From: an uncultured Eubacteriales bacterium
Lineage (GTDB): Bacteria; Bacillota; Clostridia; Peptostreptococcales; Anaerovoracaceae
NCBI GenBank assembly: GCA_902778585.1
Contig: CACYYD010000001.1
Coordinates: 164,380 to 228,379 of the forward strand
DNA length: 64,000 nt
Direction of reading: 5' to 3'
Shown: one piece after another, positions 50,659 to 59,853 of the stretch
Position numbering within the stretch: position 1 is the stretch's first letter
Layout: every line of letters begins with the position of its first letter
The notes under the pieces: generated by a model
The model's database searches: none
What the model saw: the letters and a program-made list of their open reading frames with translations, nothing else
Told to the model about the DNA's origin: nothing
Translations under genes and position numbers: made by a program

Positions 50659-51816
50659 TTATCCACAGATTTCCGTAAGAGCTTTGACTGCTGCATCCAC
50701 ATCAGCCTCAGTGTTGAAGTTGCCGAAGCTGAAGCGTATGGTGCCCGTAGGGTAGGTGCCTAGAGTCTTATGCGCGTTAGGTGCGCAGTGGAGTCCGACT
50801 CTCGTCTCTATGCCGTATTCGAAGTCCAGTCTGAACGCCGCGTCGGCGCAGTCGACCTCAGTTGTCTGTACCGAGACGACTCCGGTACGTCCTTCTATGC
50901 CTTTAAGCCCGATGATCTTAAGCTTGCCTGCCTCTTCGAGAGGTATCAGACCGTCTATGAATCTCTTTGTGAGTCCGAGCTCGTGAGCCGCGATGGCATC
51001 GAGCCCTTTTTCTTTTATCCACTTAAGTCCTGCATTAAGACCGACGATGCCCGGTATGTTCATAGTGCCCGGCTCGAATCTGTCCGGCATAAAGTCAGGT
51101 ATCTCTTCAGTGTGGCTTATTGAACCGGTACCGCCTGACAGAAGAGGATCTATCAGGTTTATCATGTCTTCTTTAAGTATGAATCCGCCGATTCCCTGAG
51201 GACCAAGAAGCGATTTATGACCGGTGAAGCACAGCGCGTCGATATGCATTTCTTCCATGTCGATAGGGATGATGCCTGCAGTCTGAGCGCAGTCCACTAT
51301 GAACTTAAGCCCGTGCTTCTGACATATCTCGCCGACCTCTTTGAGAGGGTTGACCGTTCCTACAAGATTGCTCGCGTGGGTCATGACTATGGCGACGGTG
51401 TTTTCTTTGATAAGTCCTTCGACTGCATCAAGCACGAGCTCACCCTGAGCAGTGCCCGGGATCCTGTCGAATTCCACGCCTTTCTTCGAAAGCTGCACCA
51501 GCGGTCTCATGACGGCGTTGTGTTCCATGGAGGAGCAGAGAATGTGGTCGCCCGGCTTCAGCAAGCCCTTAAGGACAACATTGAGAGACTCGGTAACGTT
51601 CTTTGTGAATACGACATTTTTGCAGTCGGATCCGCCGAACAGCTCGCAGAGCATCTCGCGTGTCTCGAAAACAGTGCCTTCAAGGTCGTACGCAACCTGG
51701 TATCCGCCGCGGTTTATGTTTGCACCTATGCTGGTCATATACTCATATACCGCATCTGCGACTTCCTTTGGCTTAGGGTAAGAAGTTGCGCCGTTATCCA
51801 GATATATCTTATCCAT
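50659..51816 (-). CDS. Cysteine desulfurase family protein (class V aminotransferase fold)
   Basis: 385 residues. PLP enzyme taking sulfur from cysteine. N-terminal YLDNGATSYPKP, CSSMEHNAVMRPL near 94-106, PLP Lys201 in FTGHKSLLGPQG and catalytic Cys344 in RVGLHCAPNAH. It is closest to the group often named cysteine desulfurase family protein (am_tr_V_EF2568 type), distinct from IscS and SufS, and no iscU or suf genes adjoin. It could feed MnmA (46 kb) or another carrier. Start ATG has GAGG about nine bases upstream on this strand. Confidence 0.9.
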   Translation of the reverse strand: MDKIYLDNGATSYPKPKEVADAVYEYMTSIGANINRGGYQVAYDLEGTVFETREMLCELFGGSDCKNVVFTKNVTESLNVVLKGLLKPGDHILCSSMEHNAVMRPLVQLSKKGVEFDRIPGTAQGELVLDAVEGLIKENTVAIVMTHASNLVGTVNPLKEVGEICQKHGLKFIVDCAQTAGIIPIDMEEMHIDALCFTGHKSLLGPQGIGGFILKEDMINLIDPLLSGGTGSISHTEEIPDFMPDRFEPGTMNIPGIVGLNAGLKWIKEKGLDAIAAHELGLTKRFIDGLIPLEEAGKLKIIGLKGIEGRTGVVSVQTTEVDCADAAFRLDFEYGIETRVGLHCAPNAHKTLGTYPTGTIRFSFGNFNTEADVDAAVKALTEICG

Positions 51817-51866
51817 TCACATGTCCTCACTTCCGGAAAGTTTTTGTCAACTGACTATGTACTTTG

Positions 51867-51895
51867 ATTATAATACCCCAGATCGGGATTGATAA
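51867..51895 (-). promoter_or_regulatory. Promoter of the cysteine desulfurase gene
   Basis: On the - strand: TTATCA (51895-51890), spacer 17, TATAAT (51872-51867), about 50 bases from the start codon. Confidence 0.7.
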
Positions 51896-51981
51896 CACGA
51901 ATAATATAGATAATCTTTATATATCGGTATTCAGGTATCATTCTGTGCTGTTTTTGATGCATTTCTAAAGAGCCTGATCGG

Positions 51982-52010
51982 TTGAATATCTTGGCGACTT
52001 CTAATATAAT
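51982..52010 (+). promoter_or_regulatory. Promoter of murC
   Basis: TTGAAT at 51982-51987, spacer 17, consensus TATAAT at 52005-52010. Confidence 0.8.
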
Positions 52011-52073
52011 CAAGTGGCGAAGGCTCTAACTGATTGAGGCCGTTTTACAATTTTATCAGGAGAGAATCATAAT

Positions 52074-53456
52074 ATGGATTTCACTCAATACAAACGTATT
52101 CATTGCCTGGGAATAGGCGGGATCGGACTGTCGGCTGTTGCCGAGATACTTCTTGACAGAGGTTATATCGTCAGCGGCACTGATATCAACCCGTCAAAAG
52201 TCACCAGGCATCTTGAATGTCTGGGCATAAAAGTTTACACATCGCACGAACCCGAGAATGTCGAAAACGCAGATGCGATCGTGTACTCCGCAGCGGTTTC
52301 CGAAGAAAACCCTGAGGTAATAAGAGCCAGACAGCTGGGCCTGCCGCTGTTTTCGAGAGCAGAGGTCCTCGGTATGCTCATGGATGACTATGAGAACTCC
52401 GTGGCGATCTGCGGCACGCACGGCAAGACCACCGTCACATCGATGACGTCGCTCATTCTGCGCAACGCAGAGTACAAGCCGACCATTCTCGTCGGAGGCA
52501 ACCTTCCTCAGATCAACGGAAACGTAGAGATAGGAGGTACCGAGTACTTTGTCACGGAAGCCTGTGAGTACATGGACAGCTTCCTTCAGCTCCACCCGAG
52601 CATCGGTGTGATACTCAACATTGATTCAGACCATCTTGACTACTTCAAGGACATGGATCACATAGTCAGATCCTTCAGAGCATTTGTCGAGCAGATCCCG
52701 CCTCACGGCATCATTATCGCGTTCGGCGACAATCCTTTTGTGAGAAGCATCCTCAAGGGTCATGACAACAAGATCACATACGGATACAGCGAAAGCAACG
52801 ATTATTACGCTGAGAACATCAGATTCAATGAGAACGGATTCCCGGTATTTGAGATCTGCCATGAGGGCAGTCCGGTCGCCGAGATAGAACTTAGCGTACC
52901 GGGCGAGCACAATGTCCTGAATGCGATGGCTGCATTTGTTACAGCTTCGTACCTGGGCGTTGATACAGCTATTGCGGCTTCGACACTTAAGGAGTACAGC
53001 GGAGCAAACCGCAGATTCGACTTTGTCGGCACGACTGACAAGGGCGTGCGCGTGATCGACGATTACGCGCATCATCCTACGGAGATCAAGGCTACTCTCG
53101 CTGCAGCAAAGAACGTAAAGCACAATAAGCTCTGGCTTATATTCCAGCCACACACATATACAAGGACCAAGGCTCTGTTCGATGAGTTCGTAGATGCATT
53201 CGGTGATGCAGACGTCGTGATACTGACAGACATATATGCAGCGCGTGAAAAGGACGTTTACAACATCTCATCATATAAGCTGATGACTGCCATGAAGGCA
53301 AAGCATCCTGATAAGGCGATCTATTATGTCAAGGACTTTGAAGATATCGCTAAATATATAGAGAAATTTGCGGGTAGGGACGATATCGTTATGACCATGG
53401 GTGCAGGAGATGTCTATAAAGTGGGGGACATGCTGCTGCACAAGGACGACAATTAA
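52074..53456 (+). CDS. murC: UDP-N-acetylmuramate--L-alanine ligase MurC
   Basis: 460 residues. First amino-acid-adding step of peptidoglycan precursors. N-terminal HCLGIGGIGLSAVAEIL, ATP loop CGTHGKTTVTS at 113-123, ILNIDSDHLDYFKD near 181-194, and YSGANRRFDFVG with DDYAHHPTEIKA, which is MurC-specific. CAGGAGAG gives a good ribosome site. It stands outside the dcw cluster, before prs, a common arrangement in Bacillota. Confidence 0.96.
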   Translation: MDFTQYKRIHCLGIGGIGLSAVAEILLDRGYIVSGTDINPSKVTRHLECLGIKVYTSHEPENVENADAIVYSAAVSEENPEVIRARQLGLPLFSRAEVLGMLMDDYENSVAICGTHGKTTVTSMTSLILRNAEYKPTILVGGNLPQINGNVEIGGTEYFVTEACEYMDSFLQLHPSIGVILNIDSDHLDYFKDMDHIVRSFRAFVEQIPPHGIIIAFGDNPFVRSILKGHDNKITYGYSESNDYYAENIRFNENGFPVFEICHEGSPVAEIELSVPGEHNVLNAMAAFVTASYLGVDTAIAASTLKEYSGANRRFDFVGTTDKGVRVIDDYAHHPTEIKATLAAAKNVKHNKLWLIFQPHTYTRTKALFDEFVDAFGDADVVILTDIYAAREKDVYNISSYKLMTAMKAKHPDKAIYYVKDFEDIAKYIEKFAGRDDIVMTMGAGDVYKVGDMLLHKDDN

Positions 53457-53489
53457 TTTTTCTTAGGCACGAAGGGAGAAAAAAGCGCA

Positions 53490-54455
53490 ATGATACGCAA
53501 CATGACAAGTGAAGCATTTTCAAATCTCAGGCTGTTTACCTGCAATTCTCATCCGGAACTCGCGCAGGAAATCGCTGAACACATGGGAGTAGAACTCGGT
53601 AAATCCACAGTAACAAAATTCAGCGACGGAGAAATAAGTGTAAGCATCTGGGAATCAGTAAGAGGAAAGGATTGCTTCATCATCCAGTCAACATGTGAGC
53701 CTGTAAACGATAACATCATGGAACTTCTGATCATGACAGATGCGCTAAAGAGAGCTTCGTGCAACAGCGTAACTGCAGTCATTCCATATTACGGATACGC
53801 CAGACAGGACCGTAAGGCAAAGGCCAGAGATCCGATCACATCGAAGCTCGTGGCCAACATGATAACAGCTGCCGGGATCGACAGAGTCATCACGATGGAT
53901 CTTCACGCTTCCCAGGAGCAGGGCTTCTTCGACATTCCGGTAGACCACATGCTCGGACAGCCGATGCTGACAGACTATTTCAAGCTGAAGGACCTCGACG
54001 ATATGGTCATCGTATCGCCTGACCACGGTTCTGTATCAAGAGCGCGCAACATGGCCAAGCCGTTCAATGTTCCTATCGCGATCATCGACAAGAGACGTCC
54101 TGAGCCTAACAAGAGCGAGATCATGAACATCATTGGTGATGTAGAGGGCAAAAACTGCATCATTCTGGATGACATGATCGATACAGCCGGCACTATCTGC
54201 AATGCTGCAAAGGCGCTTGCAGACCTCGGAGCAAAGAGCGTTTACGCCTGCGCTACACACGCTGTCCTTTCCGGACCGGCTATCGAGCGCATCGAGGCAA
54301 GCCCTATTAAGGAGATGGTGCTCCTCAACACCATTCCTATCCCTGAGGAAAAGAGACTCAAAAAGATCACCGTTCTTTCGGCAGGTCATATCTTTGCGGA
54401 GACGATCTCGAGGGTATACTCAAATAAAGCGATCTCCGTAATGTTCAATTCGTAG
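53490..54455 (+). CDS. prs: Ribose-phosphate pyrophosphokinase
   Basis: 321 residues. Makes PRPP from ribose-5-phosphate and ATP for nucleotides, His and Trp. IPYYGYARQDRKAKARDPI near 98-116, MDLHASQEQGFFDIPVDHM near 134-152, and the PRPP loop ILDDMIDTAGTICNAA near 223-238. ATG at 53490 is 11 bases after AAGGGAG. It precedes pth by 6 bases, as in B. subtilis. Confidence 0.96.
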   Translation: MIRNMTSEAFSNLRLFTCNSHPELAQEIAEHMGVELGKSTVTKFSDGEISVSIWESVRGKDCFIIQSTCEPVNDNIMELLIMTDALKRASCNSVTAVIPYYGYARQDRKAKARDPITSKLVANMITAAGIDRVITMDLHASQEQGFFDIPVDHMLGQPMLTDYFKLKDLDDMVIVSPDHGSVSRARNMAKPFNVPIAIIDKRRPEPNKSEIMNIIGDVEGKNCIILDDMIDTAGTICNAAKALADLGAKSVYACATHAVLSGPAIERIEASPIKEMVLLNTIPIPEEKRLKKITVLSAGHIFAETISRVYSNKAISVMFNS

Positions 54456-54461
54456 GTATAA

Positions 54462-55082
54462 ATGGGACTATTCAGAAGAAAAGATAAGGAGCCGGGATTC
54501 GCAAAGGACACTTATGTAATAGTTGGCCTGGGCAATCCCGGCAAAGAATATGAGAACACAAGGCACAATATGGGGTATAAAGCCATAGATGTGCTTTCTT
54601 CTGATGAGAATATTGATATACGCAGACAGAGATTCCATTCTCTCATTGGCCAGGGCCGCATCTCAGGCAAAAAAGTGATACTTGTAAAGCCTGAAACGTA
54701 CATGAACAGAAGCGGCATTGCCGTTCGTGAATCGGCAATGTACTTTAACGTAGCGCCTGAGAACCTCATTGTGATCTATGATGACATAGATCTTCCGTGC
54801 GGCTCCATAAGGATAAGAAAGTCCGGGGGAGCAGGCACTCATAACGGTATGAAGAGCGTTGTGCAGGAACTCGGCACCAAGGATTTCATCAGGATACGCA
54901 TCGGCATCGGCGCGGCAGAGGCAGGCGAAGATCTTGTTGACAGAGTCATAGGCAAGGTCCCTGAGGCAGAAAAAGCACTTCTGCAGAAAACGGCAGAAGA
55001 AGCTGCAGCGGCCGTAAAGGACATACTGGCCATTGGCGTTGACAACGCCATGAACCGGCATAATCACAAGGGCACGGAATAG
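54462..55082 (+). CDS. pth: Peptidyl-tRNA hydrolase
   Basis: 206 residues. Frees tRNA from stalled peptidyl-tRNA. GLGNPGKEYENTRHNMGY at 22-39 with catalytic His35, KPETYMNRSG near 71-80, YDDIDLPCG near 106-114 and GGAGTHNGMKSV near 122-133. It has about 14 extra residues at the N terminus (MGLFRRKDKEPGFAKD) compared with most Pth. It ends three bases before the mfd start. Confidence 0.95.
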   Translation: MGLFRRKDKEPGFAKDTYVIVGLGNPGKEYENTRHNMGYKAIDVLSSDENIDIRRQRFHSLIGQGRISGKKVILVKPETYMNRSGIAVRESAMYFNVAPENLIVIYDDIDLPCGSIRIRKSGGAGTHNGMKSVVQELGTKDFIRIRIGIGAAEAGEDLVDRVIGKVPEAEKALLQKTAEEAAAAVKDILAIGVDNAMNRHNHKGTE

Positions 55083-55085
55083 CAG

Positions 55086-58000
55086 ATGATAATAAACCAC
55101 AGCGGCATAAGCGGCAGCAGGACAGCATACCTGCTTGCCGCAAGAATAAAAGAGGAGAAGAAAAATCTCCTGGCAGTGGTCTCGTCCGGACAAGCGGCGG
55201 CTCGTCTGGCCGATGACCTCGTTTTTTATATGCCCGGACTTAATATCATTGCTCTTCCTGAGGAAGAAGACGTGCAGGTCCTGTATGAAGCGAGGGACAG
55301 AGGCGCCCTGGTGAAAAGGATACAGGCGCTTGCTGCTCTTTCGGTAGTTCCGGCGGGTGATGCAGATCCTGAGACGGGCCGCGGAATGACAGCGGTGATC
55401 GCGCCGGTGAGTTCAGCTCTCAAGCTGACGGAAAGCCCGGAAAGGTTCAGATCCTCGATCATCAACATCGGTGCTGATGACAGGGTCGATCCGCATGTTC
55501 TGAGGCAGCGTCTTTCGGCGGCAGGATATAAGGCTTCGGCAGTCACTGAAGCTCCCGGTGAGTACACATCGAGGGGCGGCATCATGGACCTCTTTTCGCC
55601 TGTGATGGAAAAGCCTGTCAGGATCGAGTTCTTCGATGATGAGATCGACTCTCTCCGTACATTCGATCCGGAGACGCAGAGGTCTCTCGAAAATATCCGC
55701 AGGGCCGTGATCGCTCCGGCTTCAGAGTTTATCCCTGACAACAATGAAAAGGAGAAAGCTCTGGCGGCCGTTATGAAGGAGTATGACCGCATCATACGCC
55801 GCTATAAGAAAGAACACGCACATCCCGATGTAGCAGACGGCAGGGTCGACGCTGTAGAGGCCAGGAGGGGAAGAGTACGCGACATTTTTGAGCAGAGCGC
55901 GAATTCGCAGCTCTTTGCCGACCTCATCTCATTTTTTGATGTTGAAAAGTGCAGGATATGGGACTATGCGGACAAGGCCTTTATCGCAGTTTCGGATCCT
56001 GCATCAGTAATGAGCGCCATCACGGAAGGACATGACGATGAAGAATTCTTCGGCATTTATGACAATGCTTACGGGATCACATCAAAGCGCGATGTGCACA
56101 TATATACGCCGTTCCCTGAAAAGGTGGCGGGAGTCGAAAAGTTTGACCGCATCGAGAACGTAAGGAGCAGGCAGATAGCGCCTTTCAACGGTCATATAGA
56201 CCTGTTCGCCTCAGAGACGGGCAAGCTGGCAGCCGCAGGATACAGGATCGTTATCGCTGCAGGTTCGGATGAACGCAATGAAAGAGTGCGGGAGTATCTG
56301 GACATCGCAGAGGTGAGCGGCGACATAAACTACAGGCCGGGCAGGCTTTCGGGCGGGTTCATACTCGATGACCTCAAAGTATGCTTTATTTCTGAGAATG
56401 ACATATTCTCCGGAATAAAGAAGAGCACCGGCAGAAGGCCGAAGCGCAAAAAGAGTTCCAAGGACAGCATCAGTTTCTCAGACCTTCATAAGGGTGACTA
56501 TGTAGTCCATGAGGCACACGGCATCGGCCGCTTTGAGGGGATCAAACCGGTGACAGCTGACGGCATGACCAGAGACTATCTGCTCATCCGCTATGCCGGC
56601 TCAGACATGTTGTATGTTCCGACCGAGCAGCTCGACGTAATACAGAAATACATCGGCAATTCGGGCAATGCGCCCGCACTTTCAAGACTCTCCGGCGGCA
56701 GCTGGAAGCGCACCCGCGAGAGAGCCCGCAAGGCTATCATGGAGATCGCCGAAGATCTCATAAAGCTTTATGCAAAAAGGCAGGCCGAAGGCGGCTATGC
56801 CTTTAGTGAAGATACCGTCTGGCAGACCGAGTTCGAAGATGCTTTCCCGTATACAGAGACCGACGATCAGCTAAGGGCTGCCGAAGAGATAAAGGAAGAC
56901 ATGGAGAAGCCGCTTCCGATGGACAGGCTTCTTTGCGGAGACGTTGGCTACGGAAAGACAGAAGTTGCCGCAAGAGCGGTATTCAAGTGCCTTTCGGAGG
57001 GCAGACAGGCAGCGATACTCGCACCGACGACTCTGCTTGTAAATCAGCATTATCACAATCTCAGGGAAAGATTCGAAGGCTTCCCGTTCGAGATAGAAGA
57101 ACTGTCGAGATTCAAATCGAAGTCGGCGCAGAGCGCAACGATCAGGGGCGTCAAAAACGGCAGGGTCGACCTCGTGATAGGAACGCACAGGCTGCTTTCC
57201 GATGATGTCAAATTCAAGGACCTGGGACTTCTTGTCATCGATGAGGAGCAGCGCTTCGGCGTAAGGCACAAGGAAAAGATCAAGGAGATGAAGACGAACA
57301 TCGATGTCCTCACTCTGTCGGCTACGCCTATCCCGAGGACTCTGAACATGTCGCTTACCGGGATAAAAGATATAAGTCTTATCGAGGAACCGCCTGGAGA
57401 CAGATTCCCGGTACACACTTACGTGACGCCTTACGAGGAAGAGATACTCCGGAACGCCATAGAGCGTGAGCTCGCAAGGGGCGGGCAGGTCTTTGTGGTC
57501 AATAACAGGATAACCGGCATAACTCAGGTGGCCGAGACCATAAGCCGGCTCGTGCCTCATGCAGCCATAGGAATAGGGCACGGACGCATGAACGAGGAAG
57601 TCCTCGAGAACACCATGCTCGACTTCATTGAAGGCCGAACCAATGTGCTGGTGGCGACAACAATAATCGAGAACGGCATCGATATCCCGAATGCAAATAC
57701 GATGATAATCCTGAACGCCGACAGGTTCGGCCTTGCACAGCTTTACCAGCTGAGGGGAAGAGTCGGGCGTTCAAACAGGCTCGCGTATGCTTATCTCATG
57801 TACCAGCCGGGCAAGGTGCTGACCGAGATCGCAAGAAAGAGGCTTGCCGCGATAAGGGAGTTCACGGAGTTCGGTGCCGGCTTCAAGCTTGCCATGAGAG
57901 ACCTTGAATTAAGAGGTGCCGGCAATATGCTCGGCGAAGCGCAGAGCGGCCACATAGAGAGTATAGGATATGAGCTCTACTGCAAGGAGATAGACCGCGC

Positions 58001-58517
58001 GGTGCGCATGCTGAAAGGAGAGGACACCGGCGAGGAAAGATCCGAGATCACCATCGATCTGCCTGTACGTGCTTCCATCCCGGCAACATATATAACTGAT
58101 GAATCCCTGAGGCTCGAGGCATACCGCAGGATAGCCGGCATTATGGACGGAGAGGATGCCATGGATGTCATCGACGAACTCACGGACAGGTACGGGGATA
58201 TACCTGACGAAGCGCTGGAACTTGTGAATGTGGCCGAGATAAGGGCACACGCGGAGTTCCTCGGCATTTCGAATATAAGCAGACAGGACAGATGGATCCT
58301 GTTAAAATTCGCGGATCATGCAAAGGTGCATCCTTATGTATTCGTTATGGCGAAGTCTGAATATGCAAATGAGATATTGCTGTCAGACGGAAGGTCAACG
58401 ATGCTGAGGCTGCATACGGGCAAGACCCTCGATATACAGAAACTGCTCGGTCTGATGAGGTTCCTGAGAGCTGCCAAGGAAGAGGCACGCACGCTCGAGG
58501 CCGCTTCTTCACAATGA
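55086..58517 (+). CDS. mfd: Transcription-repair coupling factor Mfd
   Basis: 1143 residues, full length. Displaces stalled RNA polymerase and brings in UvrA. UvrB-like N-terminal part (about 1-330), CarD-like RNA-polymerase-interacting domain (HKGDYVVHEAHGIGRFEGI, about 458-520), superfamily 2 translocase with Walker A GDVGYGKT at 618-625, LLVIDEEQRFG near 720, ATPIPRTLNMSL, QLRGRVGRS, and the C-terminal TRCF domain. Order pth-mfd is conserved in Bacillota. Confidence 0.97.
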   Translation: MIINHSGISGSRTAYLLAARIKEEKKNLLAVVSSGQAAARLADDLVFYMPGLNIIALPEEEDVQVLYEARDRGALVKRIQALAALSVVPAGDADPETGRGMTAVIAPVSSALKLTESPERFRSSIINIGADDRVDPHVLRQRLSAAGYKASAVTEAPGEYTSRGGIMDLFSPVMEKPVRIEFFDDEIDSLRTFDPETQRSLENIRRAVIAPASEFIPDNNEKEKALAAVMKEYDRIIRRYKKEHAHPDVADGRVDAVEARRGRVRDIFEQSANSQLFADLISFFDVEKCRIWDYADKAFIAVSDPASVMSAITEGHDDEEFFGIYDNAYGITSKRDVHIYTPFPEKVAGVEKFDRIENVRSRQIAPFNGHIDLFASETGKLAAAGYRIVIAAGSDERNERVREYLDIAEVSGDINYRPGRLSGGFILDDLKVCFISENDIFSGIKKSTGRRPKRKKSSKDSISFSDLHKGDYVVHEAHGIGRFEGIKPVTADGMTRDYLLIRYAGSDMLYVPTEQLDVIQKYIGNSGNAPALSRLSGGSWKRTRERARKAIMEIAEDLIKLYAKRQAEGGYAFSEDTVWQTEFEDAFPYTETDDQLRAAEEIKEDMEKPLPMDRLLCGDVGYGKTEVAARAVFKCLSEGRQAAILAPTTLLVNQHYHNLRERFEGFPFEIEELSRFKSKSAQSATIRGVKNGRVDLVIGTHRLLSDDVKFKDLGLLVIDEEQRFGVRHKEKIKEMKTNIDVLTLSATPIPRTLNMSLTGIKDISLIEEPPGDRFPVHTYVTPYEEEILRNAIERELARGGQVFVVNNRITGITQVAETISRLVPHAAIGIGHGRMNEEVLENTMLDFIEGRTNVLVATTIIENGIDIPNANTMIILNADRFGLAQLYQLRGRVGRSNRLAYAYLMYQPGKVLTEIARKRLAAIREFTEFGAGFKLAMRDLELRGAGNMLGEAQSGHIESIGYELYCKEIDRAVRMLKGEDTGEERSEITIDLPVRASIPATYITDESLRLEAYRRIAGIMDGEDAMDVIDELTDRYGDIPDEALELVNVAEIRAHAEFLGISNISRQDRWILLKFADHAKVHPYVFVMAKSEYANEILLSDGRSTMLRLHTGKTLDIQKLLGLMRFLRAAKEEARTLEAASSQ

Positions 58518-58536
58518 CAGTACATTACTGTAAAAT
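58508..58536 (+). promoter_or_regulatory. Probable promoter at the end of mfd
   Basis: TTCACA at 58508-58513, spacer 17, TAAAAT at 58531-58536; gives the amidohydrolase gene its own transcript with a short leader. Confidence 0.6.
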
Positions 58537-58556
58537 AGGGCGCAGAGGTGAACGAT

Positions 58557-59846
58557 ATGCTTTTTGAAAAAATTGGGATAATAGACGAAAAATTTGAATA
58601 CCGCAGTGACATGTACGTAGGTACGAATTGCCACCGCATTGTTTACATAGACAGCAAGCCGCCTGAAAACCCGGATGCGTTCTTCGAGACATATGACGGC
58701 AGGGGAAAGGTGCTGATGCCGGCGTTCTATAACGCCCACGGCCATTCTCCGATGAGCCTTATGAGAGGCTACGGCGAGAACCTGCCTCTCGACAGATGGC
58801 TCAATGAGAGGATATTCCCGTTCGAAGATAAGCTTTACAGCGAGGCGGTATACTGGGCAACACTGGCTACGATGGCAGAATCAATGAGGTTCGGCATAGT
58901 ATCGACCAGCGACATGTACTACTTCATTGATGATATGGTAAAAGCAGTAGTCCAGTCCGGACTCAAGACCAATATCTCGCGTGCAGTCACAAATTTCGGG
59001 GCTCCTGTGGCTGAGAGCGCTTCTCTTAAGGAGGCAGCTCAGGCTATAGAGATGTATTACGGATTCGAGGACGGCCGCATACTGGTTGACGCGAGCATCC
59101 ACGGAGAGTACACTAATGACTTCGAAATGATGAAGGCTATTGCCGATATGGCGAAGCACTACGATGTCAGGATGCATGTACATCTGTCCGAGACGAAGAG
59201 CGAACACGAAAACTGCGTCGCAAAGTACGGCAAGACTCCTGCAGAGGTCTTCCTTGAAGCGGGAGCGTTCGATGTGCCTTGCACAGCCGCGCACTGCGTA
59301 TGGGTGACTGACAGCGACCTTGACATCTTTAAGGCGAAGGGCGTGACGGTAGCGAGCAACCCGTGCAGCAACATGAAACTCTCGAGCGGTCTCTGCAAGG
59401 TGCCGCCTATGTATGAGAAGGGCATCAACGTCGCGATCGGCACGGACAGCACCGCGAGCAACAACAGCCTCAGCTTCTTCGAGGAGATGAAGCTGTTCGC
59501 GCTGACGGGCAAGATCACTTCGATGGATCCGTCCACGATGACTCCGCAGCAGGTCCTCAGAAGCGCCACGAGGGCAGGAGCTCTTTCGCAGGGAAGAGAA
59601 GACTGCGGCCTGCTGAAAGAAGGCTACAAGGCCGACCTCATCGTTGTCGACATAAGCGGACCAAACTGGACGGCCTGTGATGACATCGCGAACGGACTCG
59701 TCTATTCGGCCGACGGAAAGGACGTGTGCCTCACGATGTGCGACGGAATGACTGTCTACAGGGACGGTGAATACACATTCATAGACATAGAAAAGACCAT
59801 TGCCGAGACAGAGAATGCCAAGGCAGAGATACTTAAGAGACTTTAG
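58557..59846 (+). CDS. Amidohydrolase, MtaD/SAH-deaminase-like
   Basis: 429 residues from ATG 58557; AGGTG six bases upstream fits this start better than GTG 58548. Metal sites of the TrzA/ATZ/MtaD subfamily: NAHGHSPMSLMRG near 60-72, HVHLSETKSEHE near 190-201, AHCVWVTDSDL near 228, and GTDSTASNNSLSFFEEMK near 299-316. Such enzymes deaminate 5'-methylthioadenosine, S-adenosylhomocysteine or other N-heterocycles. The exact substrate is not certain. It is inserted between mfd and the flippase gene, where B. subtilis has spoVT. Confidence 0.87.
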   Translation: MLFEKIGIIDEKFEYRSDMYVGTNCHRIVYIDSKPPENPDAFFETYDGRGKVLMPAFYNAHGHSPMSLMRGYGENLPLDRWLNERIFPFEDKLYSEAVYWATLATMAESMRFGIVSTSDMYYFIDDMVKAVVQSGLKTNISRAVTNFGAPVAESASLKEAAQAIEMYYGFEDGRILVDASIHGEYTNDFEMMKAIADMAKHYDVRMHVHLSETKSEHENCVAKYGKTPAEVFLEAGAFDVPCTAAHCVWVTDSDLDIFKAKGVTVASNPCSNMKLSSGLCKVPPMYEKGINVAIGTDSTASNNSLSFFEEMKLFALTGKITSMDPSTMTPQQVLRSATRAGALSQGREDCGLLKEGYKADLIVVDISGPNWTACDDIANGLVYSADGKDVCLTMCDGMTVYRDGEYTFIDIEKTIAETENAKAEILKRL

Positions 59847-59853
59847 GATAAAA

